Shown piece after piece: positions 1 through 12,073 of a stretch of 64,000 nt of DNA; position 1 is the stretch's first letter, and every line of letters starts with the position of its first letter. A program made the translations under genes and the position numbers. Source of the DNA: Ilyonectria destructans (lineage: Eukaryota > Ascomycota > Sordariomycetes > Hypocreales > Nectriaceae); contig JAHEWK010000001.1 in assembly GCA_020740775.1 (NCBI GenBank), forward strand, positions 1,488,001 through 1,552,000. The letters are read 5' to 3'. Below the pieces are notes generated by a model, which worked only from the letters and a program-made list of their open reading frames with translations, was not told the DNA's origin and did no database searches.

Positions 1-810
1 CTCCAAGCTGGAGTTTTACCGGTACGCAGGACATAAGCTGCCTCATTCAGAACTGTAATAGGCTAACTGGGGTCCTGATGATAGCACGGACGTGACCAAG
101 TACGACGTGCTCAAGGCAAGCTTTGGTCAGGTTGTGGCAGACTTTGGACGCATCGATGGCCTGTAAGGCTCCCTCTATCGGCAATGCGGCCACAGGTGCT
201 AACTGATTGCAGTATCACTGCGGCAGGTATCTGTCCCGATGAACCTTTCCTTGAGCGCTCCCCCGAGTCCGTTGCCCGCTGTATGAATATCAACGTCCTG
301 GGGACATACTATGCGGCGCAATTGGCTGCGACCCAGATGGATAAGCAGGAGCCTACTGAATTTAATCCCCGTGGAGGCTCTATCGTGCTGATTGGCTCTA
401 TTGCTGCCTACGTCGCTAGCAAGGGACAGACTACCAGCGACTATTGTGCCAGCAAGGGAGCAGTCGTTGCTCTGGCGAAGGCTCTTGGTGTGGAGCTCGC
501 TGGTAAGGGGATCCGCGTCAACAGCATTTCTCCTGGGTGAGTCTACGCACTGTTTTCTCTTGATTTGTGACCTAGTATAGGTGCTAATATGTGGAAATCC
601 AGATACATGGCTACTGACATGACGCTGGATTTGTGCAAGAAATACCCCTGGCTGGGTGATATTATGCAAAACGAGCCGCCCATGCGGAGGATGGGAGATC
701 GAACTGATCTCAAGGTTCCGGTGGTCTATCTGCTTTCGAATGCCAGCGCCTATCACACATCAGATGATATTTTGATTACTGGCGGTATTCACGCGGGTAG
801 ACTTTTGTAA
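1..810 (+). CDS. Short-chain dehydrogenase/reductase, 5' end outside the window
   Basis: Classical NAD(P)-dependent SDR oxidoreductase, probably cytosolic and acting on a sugar, polyol or small ketone. The reading frame is continuous over exons 1-21, 85-162, 213-536 and 603-810, with GT-AG introns of 63, 50 and 66 bases. After splicing, the cofactor-fold segment reads GRIDGLITAAGI, then comes the NVLGTYYAAQ helix. The catalytic Ser lies in VLIGSIAAY and the Tyr/Lys pair in DYCASKG (YxxxK). The C-terminus LITGGIHAG is typical of fungal sorbose-reductase or mannitol-dehydrogenase-like SDRs. The Rossmann TGxxxGxG start lies upstream of the window. A same-strand Zn2Cys6 regulator follows after about 775 bases. 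Family is sure; substrate is unknown. Confidence 0.9.
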
Positions 811-1585
811 AGAAATAAACTAGAATCTCGTATATAAACAAGAAACTGCAGTAGTTGAGTGGAGACAGTATGGGAAGTGATATTGAGCTACTGGCAAAGG
901 TGAATTGCTGGCGTTGAGTTCAGAGCTGTCAATGTTTGAAACGACGTGGTTGCGCTTTACGGCCCTTACTCATCTGTGGTCCTTCGTTGAATCACGCGTG
1001 TACTTCACCGACGCAACCACCCCTGCTATTTTAAATGCGTCAAGGGAAAAAGCCGCATGCGACATCGGATTTGATCGGGTTTTCTACTATCTAGCTGCCC
1101 TCGACCAGCCCCGATTTAGTTGAGGCGGTACATGGTGGTTAGTACATGGAGTCATCAGCCGAAGGCGGCGTTGGAACCTAGAAACCTCTTGGTAGCGAGT
1201 TGTGGCCTTGTCATTTAGAATCCTCGTCAAGCGATTGGAACAAATACTCGAGAAACGTGTTCCACACCGATCGAAGCGAACAAGGCAAAACCAGTCATCA
1301 CTTGACGCCGTAGTTAACGTGTGAATACTTAGTTTTGGCTCACGAGACCTCGCTTCCACGAGTCAAGACGCCTCCCCAAATTCCCCGCACGCCGCTCCCC
1401 ACAAATTCGCCCTGGTCCTGGTATACATAATTAGTACATACAAAGCAGAGTGTGGAGTCGCCGTCCAGTCTTCCACCTTGGATCTCTCCACTCTCCACGT
1501 CTCGCCGTCGTCATTCTGCCCCTTGCGGCGAACACTTGGGACTTGCGTCGAATTGCGCTGTAGAGAACCACGCAGAAGCAACAAG
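811..1585. other. Intergenic region between the SDR and the zinc-cluster factor
   Basis: No gene is supported here. It holds the SDR 3' end and the leader of the next gene. A pyrimidine-rich tract at about 1465-1530 (runs such as CCACTCTCCACGTCTCGCC) fits the CT-rich leader often seen just upstream of fungal start codons. Confidence 0.5.
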
Positions 1586-4477
1586 ATGCCGTCATCCGCT
1601 GCGTCAGGCTCGTCGCGGAGGAAGCACGTCACCACCGCCTGCGTGTCGTGCCGAGAGAGCAAAGTCAAGGTACGCTGCGCTCCCTGCCCATATGACTCCA
1701 ACCATCGACTCCATCTTGTGCTGCACCGTCGGATCTGTCTCTGATTACCCAAACAGTGTGATGGCGTGTCTCCCATCTGTTCAAATTGCAAGAACAAGGG
1801 CAAAGAGTGCCGGTACCAAGCCGGTGACGACAAGCGAAAGTATGCCCCAGCCCATTCAACCCTTTGCAGCCAATGTGAGACTGACCTTGAACCCTAGGCT
1901 TTCTCTTCGAGTCGCTATTGAACTTCTGTCAGGCCGCATCGAGCAACTATGCACTTTCATTAATAACAACTCCCTCCAGCCTCCGCCCATGCCCGAGGAT
2001 GAGCAGGTGGCCTTGGTCAAGGTGCTGGGCCATCTGAAGCTCACTCACACATATGCCAGCAAGGATGCGGCTAACAAGGCCTCATCCAACACCACTAATT
2101 CACCTAATCAATCGCCCCATCAAGCAGGCGAGCCCTCACCTGTGGACCAGGAGAAGAATGACGAGAGCGGAGCAGTACAGCCACTGCCAGTCTCAGGGCC
2201 CCTCTCCACATGGGAAAAGTTGAGCGAAGGCGTGGTTCCTTCTATTAGCCAAACTGCCAAATCAGTTTCGAATCACGCCGTTGAATCGGATGACTTGCAT
2301 ATAGTCGGGCAGCCAACTCCCGAAGATCACATATCATCCAACATCCCCGCTCCTAATTGGACCTGGAACGCAGGAGACCCCGGTTTCAACTTCCCGCAAG
2401 AGTTCCCGCTCGATGCAGGCGCATTTGGAGACATGATGGGTTTTCCAACAACAGGTTCAGATGGGATTAAGCACGTCATTCGGCTTCCCACGGGCCCGGT
2501 AAACCCCGACGAGGGCGCGAGCGACACAGAGAGCACCGAGGCACTCGTCGACCAGCTCTCGGAGCGAATCGGTTCATTACAGATTAGCCCCGGGGGACAA
2601 GTTCGCTACTACGGCCCTACGTCAAACTTCAACCTCGTACAGATGCCCGCGCCGGACAATCTCACCATCCACCGCACCATTCGGAACGATGGCCAGGAAT
2701 ATCTCGATTGCCTTGGGATGGGCAAACCAGTGCCACTTGAATTGGAGAAGCACCTGGTCAACCTCTATTTTACGTGGCAAGACCCGGCCTTCCACGTCGT
2801 GAATCGAGCCATGTTCGAAGCAGCGAAGACTACCTGGACGGATCGCCAGGAAGACACACCATATTACTCAGAGGCTCTTCAGAACGCAATGTGAGTTTAC
2901 CTTAAAACCCTTCAAGAGTGCCACTAACATGATCAAGATGTTCCTTGGGTGCGGCCTTTGAGACTCGCCACCACCCGACTTTCGTGACCTTTCCCAAATC
3001 TTTGTCCGACTTCTTTGCGGACAGGGCAAAAGCCCTGCTGGAGATTGAGCTTGATAACCCTTGTGTTGCAACAGTGCAGGCCATGGTTGTACTGAGCAGC
3101 CATGACATTGGGTGCAAGAGGGACGCTCGGGGTTGGCTCTATAGCGGTAAGGATCTCTAAAGCAAGAAGTCCATCAGGTCTGACATGGTGTAGGAATGGC
3201 CATGCGCTTGGCTTTTGACCTGGCCCTCCATGTCGATCTTACACCATACGTTGCCAAGAAGTCTCTCACTCAAGCCGAGGCCAATCTACGGCGAGATGTA
3301 TTCTGGGGCGCATACACAGTCGACCAGTAAGTCACATTTCGCCCTAGGAACGCTCGTCTAACACACAAAATAGCATGTGGAGCTTCTATCTTGGACGTCC
3401 GTTCCGGATCAACATGGAAGATGTAACCGTCTCAAAACCTTGCGGGGACACGCGCCCCGAGTCCGCTGGCCAGTGGATTCCCTATTCGTCCCCTCGCTCG
3501 TTTGAAGAGCACACTCCGTTGCCAGACTATACAAATGAATTACACCGGCAACGAGTCCTGTTGGGCGAAATCATGGCCCCACTGGGTTACGCCCTGTAAG
3601 TCTGCTTCGCTGTACTTTGTTGACGCTGCGTAATCCTGACTTGAGTATAGATATGGGAATATGAGGATTTCTTCAAGTTCGCTTCAGGAAATGAATGTCG
3701 TAACTGTTGAGGCGCTTCTCAACTGGCAAGCGAACTTACCGTCGGTACTCCAGATTGATCTGGACGACCGTGAGACACAATACTTACCACACGTCATCTT
3801 GCTTCAGTAAGTACCCCGTTTATTTTGCCAACTCATACTAATCTTCCGATAGCATGCAATATCACCAAAACATCATCCACGCGCACCGGCCCTGGATGTC
3901 TAGGACATACACTCAACCAAGCCCCCCGCAGGGCCCAGGGTCGTCGCACGCCCGAATGATGTGCATAGAATCGGCTTACGCAATTGCAAAGCTCCTTCAG
4001 ATCTACGAAATACGGTACGCGCTCCGTAGAATGAACATTCAGGGCGTCGGAATCGTCTGCTCGGCGGCTTTGCTCCTGATCTTTGCCAATGTCACCAGCT
4101 TCAAGCGATACACACATACCGATGTCGGGCTGCACCTAAGCGCCTGCTTCAGGGCTCTCGACGAATTTGGCTCCACCTGGGAGAGCTCCAAGAGAGCCAA
4201 GGACTTTCTCGTCTTATTGCAGCGACAGTGGGAGCTCCGAGGCCGGTCTGCCCGAGGCCGGAGGCCGTCGCCTTCTGACTCACAAGACTACCCGTTGTCA
4301 AGAAAACGCACGCGGTCGTCGATTGACGAAAGTCGTACCAGAGTACAAGATCACCAGGACATGTCGCCTCCACGGCCGCCACAACCTGGATTTCTCGCCC
4401 CAACAGGGCCGGTAGACATTGACATGGGAATTGACTTGGACTGGATCTTTACTGGCGACACATACTCCTTGCCTTGA
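1586..4477 (+). CDS. Zn2Cys6 zinc-cluster transcription factor with fungal-specific regulatory domain
   Basis: DNA-binding regulator of the Gal4 class, expected in the nucleus. Eight exons join in frame: 1586-1669, 1757-1839, 1898-2890, 2938-3146, 3194-3326, 3374-3595, 3651-3806 and 3853-4477, giving about 834 residues. The zinc cluster at residues 19-46 has C-x2-C-x6-C-x6-C-x2-C-x6-C spacing (ACVSCRESKVKC, then ICSNCKNKGKEC). The first intron falls exactly before the third Cys. A linker rich in Ser, Pro and Asn follows. The regulatory domain begins near LVNLYFTWQDPAFHVVNRAM and includes GMAMRLAFDLALHVDL and MWSFYLGRPFRI, typical of Fungal_trans (PF04082). The C-terminus is basic and then acidic (MGIDLDWIF), possibly an activation region. 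The start is chosen because the codon lies just ahead of the basic stretch before the cluster. The target pathway cannot be read from sequence; the neighbouring SDR is one candidate target. Confidence 0.88.
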
Positions 4478-5200
4478 GCTCTTACAGGCTTTCTAAGACG
4501 GTGTACTTGGGTTGGGATTTGTCTATCCTGCGTCGCTTTTTAGCATGTTGCGCTCCAGGACAGCATGTATGATACGAAATCGTATAGGTTCGGTTTTTCT
4601 GGCGAACAGGGCCACACTCTAGCGATAGTGGAAGGCATCGGGAATATGGGAATGGGATTGGAGAGGACTGGCTTATGACTCCAATTGATGCTGAACGTTC
4701 ATACTCGGGATAACGGCTCCCCATCGTCGTATGGCTTGACGGCCACGAGGGAAACCCCAAGAACAGGCGAGTCTCTCCGGGGCTAATGTATGGTTCTAAT
4801 AAAAAATCCCACGTCTCTTTTTGGGGTTTTGAGACAGTGGACTATGACAGCGCTGTACAATAGTCTGTCAGTCGGGCGTGGAAGAGCGTCTCTGAGCTTA
4901 CACCACCAAATACAGGACTATAATGTCCAATTACAATCACACATTCAATCTGTAATGCCTGCCTACCTATAATCAATGCCCAAAATAGACCATTATTCGC
5001 TAACGATCCCAACCCCATGCAAAACCCCACCAAGTCCTGTTACAATCCCGCATCAAGCCGTGCCTGAAATGCCGTGTCCCGGCCCCATGCGTGATGATGT
5101 GTCTAATATACAAGACCGCCTCAGCAGTCGTGCCACTGTAAGTGGCCAAAAATCTCTCAAGTGAATCATACACAAAGCCCGCCCGCTTCCGAAATGGCCC
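4478..5200. other. Convergent intergenic region
   Basis: It lies between the 3' ends of the zinc-cluster factor (plus) and the F-box-like gene (minus). It should contain both 3' UTRs. AT-rich words such as AATAAAAAATC at about 4798 could serve as polyadenylation signals. I see no gene. Confidence 0.5.
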
Positions 5201-6536
5201 TTAGAAAACAGGTTCCCCTCTGTATGCCTTCGCGACCGTCTTCTTACACACCTCATCCTCCATTCGCTCGCCGTCCCACATCACGTATCCGACTCCTCTC
5301 AGACCATAGACAAACCTCATCGGCGAAAAAGCATGCATGCCGAACCTAAATCGCTCGTTCATGCTATCATAATATACCTTGCTCCAAATCTTCCGCGGCT
5401 GGTCATCAGTCTCATCGTCAGCATCGACTTGCTGGGCGAGCTTGTCCATCTCCTCTGATTTCCAAATACCATGGGCGGCGTCTGGCCTCTTCCCACGATT
5501 GAAAGTGTCGAGATCGTCTTCCAAACAACTCTTGCAAAGGGTGCTCGCCTCGGAGAGGGAACTTTGCCACTCCTCACAGGTGGAGGCTTGCAGCAATTGG
5601 TGTAAGCGGGGGAGCCCGAGTGAGAGCTGCCAGTCATGGTCAGTAAAACGCTCATGGGTGTTTGTCTGCTCGATTTGTCACAGATTCCGGGCGCACTCAC
5701 GCAGCGCTGTTCATCGAACAGCTGGCTTCGCTCCGTCAGCCATTCTGTCAGGTTTCCCCCCCACTGGAAGCCATTCACGATGACTTCCCGACAGGCTGGA
5801 GTGGCAGACAGAATGGTCAGCATTACTATTGAGATGATTCACGTCAAAACCGCGGTTCATTGTTAAAAGGCCCAGGCCTATAGGGATGTATAAGTGTCAA
5901 CGCACCACCAGTGAGTCGAGTCTCGAGGTAATCGTAGATACAGACCAGCTGCTCATTGACCCAAGGAGAGTGACGATCGAAAAAGAGCGCTTTCTGGGCC
6001 TCGTTGGGCTTAGCACCTTCGTCCTTGTCCAGGAAGAGGTTGCCGTATATCTGGAAGCGATACAGCGCCCGGGATATGCGGTACAGCTCCCCTGCGGAGA
6101 GGCGCTGTTGGGCGGCAGATATCGGGTCATCCCGGCCCAACCCGTACACCTTCTGCAACGTGGATTCACAGAACTCGTTGCGCAGCTCCGTCAGGGCATC
6201 GTCGAGTCTGCTGATGTGAAGCGCCTGGTCGAGGGTAATGTAATGGCCGCCGAGGGCATTGAATGGCTTGTCGTAGCACTCGGTCAGGAACTGGTTCGCA
6301 TCCAGGCCGTTCTTGTCACGGATGGACTTTTGCGAGGCGTATGCGGCCAGGGCGAGGGGGAGGAGATGGTCGGGGAGCTGGAGTCGCAGGATATCGGCTG
6401 GGAGAGATGGAGCGTCCAGGAAAGCCGTGTAGAAGATGCGATGGCTGAGGAGCACAGCGGGCAGATGCTGGACATTGCCCACCATGCGCAGGATATCAGC
6501 CAGCAAGTGCAACGGTAGAGAGGAAATTGTCGCCAT
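5201..6536 (-). CDS. F-box-like protein of unknown target
   Basis: Three exons join in frame on the minus strand: 6536-5906, 5825-5701 and 5626-5201, about 393 residues. Introns are 80 and 74 bases with good donors (GTGCGT, GTGAGT); the second carries TTTACTGACC near its acceptor. The N-terminus MATISSLPLHLLADILRMV has the Leu/Pro pattern of an F-box, which would dock to Skp1 in an SCF ubiquitin ligase. The rest is helical and has none of the usual WD40 or LRR substrate repeats. The C-terminal part contains aromatic motifs (FRFGMHAFSPMRFVYGL, GYVMWDGERM). The F-box call is by resemblance of the first 40 residues only; the remaining 350 are unrecognised. No signal peptide or membrane segment is visible. 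Confidence 0.7.
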
Positions 6537-7125
6537 TGTTCGTGTTGCGAGTCGTCGTTTCGTCTGGGAGATGGGAGGCCAGCTCCCGCCGTGTTATAGC
6601 CATGATATATGGAATGGCCTGAGGTCCAAGGGATCGTCAGATGGCACGAGTCGTACGGTGCGGGCTTGGTCCATGCACGTGAAGTTGGCACCGTGGTGGG
6701 AGGTTGTGGAGGGAGCAGCCCGAAATGGCATCATCTCACCATCTCATCATCTCCCCACACTCGCATCGATCGGAGATGGGGAGATTTCGGCGGCTAAGCT
6801 TTTGGTCCGAGACTTGGTTTCATGGTTTCATGCCTTGATGGCCTCATTTCTGCGTCTATCGTCTTGTGTCTGAGCCAAGTGGGCTCCAAACCGTCTATGT
6901 CTTGTTTCCCGTGCCTTTGCTTTTTTTTCCTTGCAATGAATGGTCTTGCCTTGCCATTCCTTGCCTTGTCTTGTGTTGTCTTGATTTCTATCTCCCCATT
7001 TGTCCAACCCATTCCGTTCATCCGATCCAGAATTAACGGCGCATCCAAGTGTCGACCCCTGCTTGGTCGATGTGACCAGTGGAAATTGCATCGGCCAAAC
7101 AGCGGAGAAGGCGTAAAATGAATGC
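6537..7125. other. Intergenic region upstream of the F-box-like gene
   Basis: Promoter side of the F-box-like gene and 3' side of the HAD gene, both minus strand. A repeated CTTGCC/CTTGTC pyrimidine-rich stretch lies at about 6945-6985. No coding sequence is supported. Confidence 0.45.
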
Positions 7126-8136
7126 CTAAGCATCCGCAGCGACAGCCACCACCTCCTCAGGCGCCTCCTTCATGCAAGGCTCCTCCTCGACCGCGATGGG
7201 AGGAATCGCCATGCCAAACTTCTCGTAGGGGAAGTCGACCAGACTGAGCATGTACTCGGCCCAGCCATCGTCAATCTCGCCAAGCTGGTGCAGGTCGACA
7301 TCGCCCGCCTCGCCCGTGCGGCCGGCAAGGACCTCCTCCTCGCGGCCGGTATACTCCTTCTTGAGCATGGGGTGAGGGCACCAGATGACGCGCATTCCAG
7401 CGCGGCGACCAGCCTCGACACCGGGAACCGAGTCCTCGAAGACAAGGCACTCCTCGGGCTTGATCGGGGGCTCTCCAGCTGGGAGCGAGTCGTTGATGGT
7501 CTTTAGCGCGAGCAGGAAGATGTCGGGCAGAGGCTTGCCGCGACCGGGCTGCAGGCGGTTGTCGTCGCCAAGAACGCGGCGGTTCGAGGGGAAGACGGAG
7601 AAAAGCTCCTGGAGGTGGCTGGTCTTGACCAAGAAGTTACCCAGGTGGGAGCTGGTGGCGAGGGCAATATGAACGCGGTGAGCCTCACGGTCCCGGCCGT
7701 TGGTCTTGGCGTCGTCGGCAGCAGCGCCGTCCTTGACCTCCCAGTATCGGGTGCGACCGAGGTGACCGAGCATCTCGGGAATGCCAGGCAGCGGCTTCGT
7801 CTTAGGAAACAACTGCTTCTGGAGGGCGGTGTTCTGGGCGAGGTACTCCTCGGGAGTGATGGGGAGCCCGGCCCAGTCGTGGAAGAGCTTGTTCGCAGCG
7901 GGACCGGGACGGCCCTGGAGCTTGGCCTTGATGGACCACGGGAGCTCGCCCTTGCCGTACTTCTCGAGGATCATGTTGGTGCAGAGGGAATACGTATCCT
8001 CGGTATCGAGCAGGAGGCCGTCCATGTCGAACAGACAGGCCCGGACGGGCGGGAAGCTGTGCGAAAACCATTATCAGCCGCCTGCTTCGCGGGGGGAGAG
8101 GGGAGCGGCGTGAACGTACTCGGTACGGGGAGCCAT
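7126..8136 (-). CDS. HAD-superfamily hydrolase, pseudouridine-5'-phosphatase/GS1-like
   Basis: Two exons: a 17-base first exon (8136-8120) and 8056-7126, joined across a 63-base intron to give about 315 residues. Motif I is CLFDMDGLLLDTED at about residues 13-26, with nucleophile Asp16 and acid/base Asp18. Motif II is the Ser of LATSSHLGNF. The motif III Lys is in GRGKPLPDIF and motif IV is CLVFEDSVPGVEAG. This is subfamily I (PGMB/HDHD1/GS1-like) with an alpha-helical cap, so it should dephosphorylate a small sugar phosphate or nucleotide in the cytosol. Without the tiny first exon the protein would start at the Met inside motif I and lose the nucleophile, which is why I prefer the spliced start. 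The Glu-rich C-terminal tail is unlike the catalytic core. Substrate is not determined. Confidence 0.88.
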
Positions 8137-9011
8137 TGCGGCGTTGTGCAGTCGCGACGAGAAGAAAGGTGAAAGTCGAAGGAGGCGATGCGTTCGGCGA
8201 AAGGGCGAGTCAATCGAGAGACCGAGGACGTGGCGAATTGGTTAAGAAAAGGTCCCGGCCCGCAGCACCACGAAGGTGAGAGGTGGAGGGATCTCGCAAT
8301 ATTTATATGGCTAGTGGCGGGGGAACGCGGGGCAACTTTTACTGCGTGAAGGGCGCAAGCGATAAGATAACAGCCTCGGAGCCGTCTCGACGTAAACTTC
8401 AGCTCACCGTCACTTCGCATTCACCTTCACCGGTTCGGCGGTTCCCTTATCAGCTGTAATCGGAGAGAAAAGCATTCCGAGTTTTCCCATTAGCACAGAT
8501 GCGATAAGCACCTCGCAAGCCACATTAGGCAGAAATGCACCCTGATAGAAACTACTGAAGCATGTGATAAGTTGCGGGTGACGCCAACTAGCCCTGCAGT
8601 GACTCAACTCAATGAACAACATTTCCAACACGCGCATGCAGGCACGTTGGAATAGGTTAGATTGCTATTGGCCGTAGGCCATTTAGCGTCTGCTTCTTAT
8701 CTATTGTTGTTTTCCCCGGTTTCCCCTGTCAATTGGAGCCGCCAAGCCAGCCGCCTTCACCGAACCCGACTCGAACCACAGTTCGAGTTTTCGACCAACG
8801 ACGGCGATTCCGTTGCCCGAGTCCTTGTTAGTGTAAGCTCAATCTGACCTCAAAACGCCATCGGAAACACTCTTTAGCCTAGAATCCCTAGTGTTCCTCC
8901 TTACGGTGATCTGGGCTTCATCGTTGCCTTGAACAGTAGGTTCTGGTCAAGTATAGTAACCAGGCGAATAATCTCTTCCACCGAAAATAAGACCAATCCA
9001 ACCATTTTAAT
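8137..9011. other. Intergenic region upstream of the HAD hydrolase
   Basis: Contains the HAD gene promoter on its left side. I see no open frame with protein-like composition, no RNA gene and no repeat. Confidence 0.45.
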
Positions 9012-10100
9012 GGAAAGCGAAGCAGTATGGATTGGCCCAGAATATCCTCTCGGAATCCAGGACAACCGTGCGAGTATCATGTCCCAATTATTGCACCGGG
9101 GGTGGAGAGAAACGCTTCCCACGCGACTGCTTCCCGGACAGCTGCGTCCCAAGTGCCAGTATTAGATAACACATCTCGGGATCGGTATCCAAGTCGTCAG
9201 ATGCAGAGCCGTCACCCTCTGCTCCACCACAATGGCCTTTTTAGATGCAGAACAGGCAATCGAAAGAAGGTCGTTTGGATATTCAATCCCCCTCGATGAG
9301 CTCCCGACTGGGCGGAAGCATTCGGCTCAGTTTGCTTGCACGATGATATCCTAACTCGCCACTTCAAAGCCATATACACCCTACAAAAGTTCGTCCAAGA
9401 ATTCCAACTAAGGGTATTTATTCCCAACGAGCGGGGCACCTTAGTCAAAGCAGGTAAAGGCCAGCACACACAAGACCAAAGGAGGATTGCCAACGAATAC
9501 ACCAAAATCGTGAAGCGGCACAGCAAGCCATTTGACTGCCTTACAGCCTTTGACTCAGATGCTGAAAAACTGGTCGTTGCTCGCTACATAACTATGGACC
9601 TTCTTCCGCAGCATCTTTCAACAATCCTAGAGTCCTATCTCCAGAAATTCATGACCAACACAGACCCGGTGCAAGAAGAGGGTGTAGGTGAAGACTGGAA
9701 CTGGGACTACTTTCAATAGCAATCTCTGGACTCATTGGAACCTGGCGAGGACGGATAAGAGGATCTGAGCCAAAGGGCGAGAGTCGAGTATACTCAAGAT
9801 GAAGGCCCAGGCAAAATTCAGGGCAATGGCCTGAATGAGTCCCAAGATGAAGTCTTGGCCGAGAACCAAGACACAGACTCAAGCGAAGATCCAAGCAAAT
9901 ACTTGGGTACAACCAAAGTTGATGACCAAGTGGGCGAGGACCCAGAACGTGTGAAACCAGATGAGAATGAAGCAGGAGAAGCGAGTGAAGAGGGTGAAGC
10001 GGGTGAAGATGACCGAAATTACCGACAGTCAACCAGTCCCGACACTGTTGATGGCATGTCGGTTTGGAGATGTATTTTCATAACTCTTAGGAGACTATAA
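9012..10100 (+). pseudogene. Possible decayed or unrecognised gene in several frames
   Basis: Protein-like segments occur in different frames with no clean gene model. One runs from ATG 9229 (IERRSFGYSIPLDELPTGRK) to a stop near 9355. A second, open from 9300 to 9719, contains HFKAIYTLQKFVQEFQLRVF and ends GEDWNWDYFQ, but has no ATG at its start. A third, open from 9759 to 10100, is strongly acidic and repetitive (SQDEVLAENQDTD, EAGEASEEGEAGEDD). The first two overlap as if separated by a single frameshift. I do not recognise the family. It may be a real multi-exon gene with introns I could not place, or a degraded copy. Low confidence. Confidence 0.25.
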
Positions 10101-10719
10101 ACTCGTTGCACGGCTTATTATTACCTTGACTTGTATCGAATTCTAGGGAAGCCTCCCCACAAGTCCGCTATTTCTTAGTTACTCCAAATAGGAGTCTACG
10201 CGACTTGTGGTTGAAAGTCCTTCTTCGCCTTCTGCCGCAGAGTCCCGCGTCAGTAACTTAGCGGAGGGGACGAGCGGCTACAGTGGTCGGGTGTGCAAGC
10301 AAACAACTTGTTTCAGTGGAATTTCTTGGGGAACAAGCGGACGACCCCTCACTGAAAGCTGCCCCGCATCCACTAAGAGTTAGGGGATGTGGTGGGGTAA
10401 TTAGGAGGGTTCCAGTAGAGGGGCTGGCTCCCCCGCCATCAATCGCTGGAACTGTGGATGCCAACAGGTGAATGACGTGAATATCACAAAAATCACTCCA
10501 GGAACAAATTCCAAGTGTCCTCATTCATCCTCGCAGCCCGTATCACCATCATCGCAACTCACCACAACCCACGCTCCCCTGGATCCTATTACCGCAGAAA
10601 AGCCCCAGCTAAAGACCCAATCGAGAGGCAGTCAGTGGCAATCGAGGACCGTGTGAGCCGAAACAAACAAGGCGTAGGTCTGGTCAGGCAGAGGACAGCG
10701 ACAGCGACAGCGAATAGAG
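10101..10719. other. Intergenic region and probable promoter of the TTC1-like gene
   Basis: No gene is supported. The sequence just upstream of the next start contains a short (ACAGCG)n-like run at about 10694-10710. Confidence 0.4.
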
Positions 10720-11848
10720 ATGGCCTCACAACCGCAGGCAACGACAGGCTTACGCAACGGTGAAAAGAACGAGGCGTCGAAGAGCGAAGAGGTCCGGGGG
10801 AAAGAGAAGAAGGACGCTGCCGCGGACGAGGCAGACGGTGAGCAAATGAAGTTCTCCCCAGAGGAGGAAGCGGTATGTGGTGTGATAACAATCTCAACAT
10901 TCAATCTTTCTCATGCACTGTTCAAATGCATTTTTCGCGTTTCTTTCTCCTGGGGAATCTACCCGTTCCTTAAATTCAACCCATTTTCTCATCATCATTC
11001 CATCGGATCTATCCAACGACTTCATCTCATCCCAACCCACTCTGACACCTTCATAGGCCCTCCTCGAGGAATCAAACACTGCCAAAGCAGAGGCCAACGC
11101 CTTTTTTTCTTCAAAACAGTACCAGGACGCCCTCGACAAGTACGACGACGCCATTTCCTCATGTCCCAAGTATCTACTGTACCCCCGCGCTGTCATCCAG
11201 AGCAACATTGCTGCATGTCATCTGAAGGTCGAGCAGTGGACAGACGCCATCAAGTCTGCGACCGAAGCTCTCGATGGGCTCGCGAAGCTCGAGCGTGAGG
11301 ATCCCCGGCTAAACCCAGAGGGCAAAGAAAAGGACTACGAGAAGGAGGTTAATGCGGCGGACAATGAAGAGTCCAAGTCCAAGGATGACGATGACGACGT
11401 CGAGGAGGAAATCATCAGCTCTGGTGCATCCCGATCGGCTCCTCCGCCTCCGTCCCCCGCCGACGAAGTCCGCACGGCGCTCCTCGCCGATATCCAGCGC
11501 ATTCGCTCCAAGTCTCTCATGCGTCGCGCCCGCGCCCGCTCTGAGGCCGGCGGCTGGCAGAACCTCGCGGGCGCCGAGGAGGACTACCGCGCGCTGGCCG
11601 CAACGCCGAGCCTCGCCGCCGCGGACATGCGCATCGTCCGCGCTCAGTTGCGCGACTTGCCACCGCGCACCAAGGCCGCACAGGAGCACGAGATGGGAGA
11701 GATGTGGGGGAAACTCAAGAATCTGGGCAATGGCATCTTGAAGCCGTTTGGACTGAGCACGGAGAACTTCCAGATGGTCAAGGATGAGCAGACCGGGGGA
11801 TATAGCATGAACTTTCAGCAGGGACAGGGTGGCGGTAGCTCCTCATGA
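10720..11848 (+). CDS. Tetratricopeptide repeat protein, TTC1 family co-chaperone
   Basis: Two exons, 10720-10872 and 11057-11848, separated by a 184-base intron, give about 314 residues. The N-terminus is charged and low complexity (KEKKDAAADEADGEQ). The TPR array begins in AEANAFFSSKQYQDALDKYD, continues through VIQSNIAACHLKVEQWTDAI, is interrupted by an acidic loop (SKSKDDDDDVEEE), and resumes with AGAEEDYRALAATP. The C-terminal block MWGKLKNLGNGILKPFGLST and SMNFQQ closely follows the diagnostic tail of animal TTC1, so orthology is convincing. Family members act as cytosolic TPR adaptors that bind Hsp70/Hsp90 and small G proteins. The intron sits at the junction between the disordered N-terminus and the first TPR helix. 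Confidence 0.9.
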
Positions 11849-12073
11849 TATATTGAGCTTTTCCGTCAAAATACAACAACTTCTCTGTAGAAGACGATCA
11901 AAGCCTGTCTTGGCTGATACCCTCCCATCAATCAGCGATATAATAACTGCAAACCCAAGTCCCGTGCCTCTAGCAGGTGCCCTTCATCTTCCAAAGTGAT
12001 TCGAGCATATTGGCCACCAAAAATATCAACATACTAACCGCATATATGCCAAAGAATCGCTTCTCCACATCTT

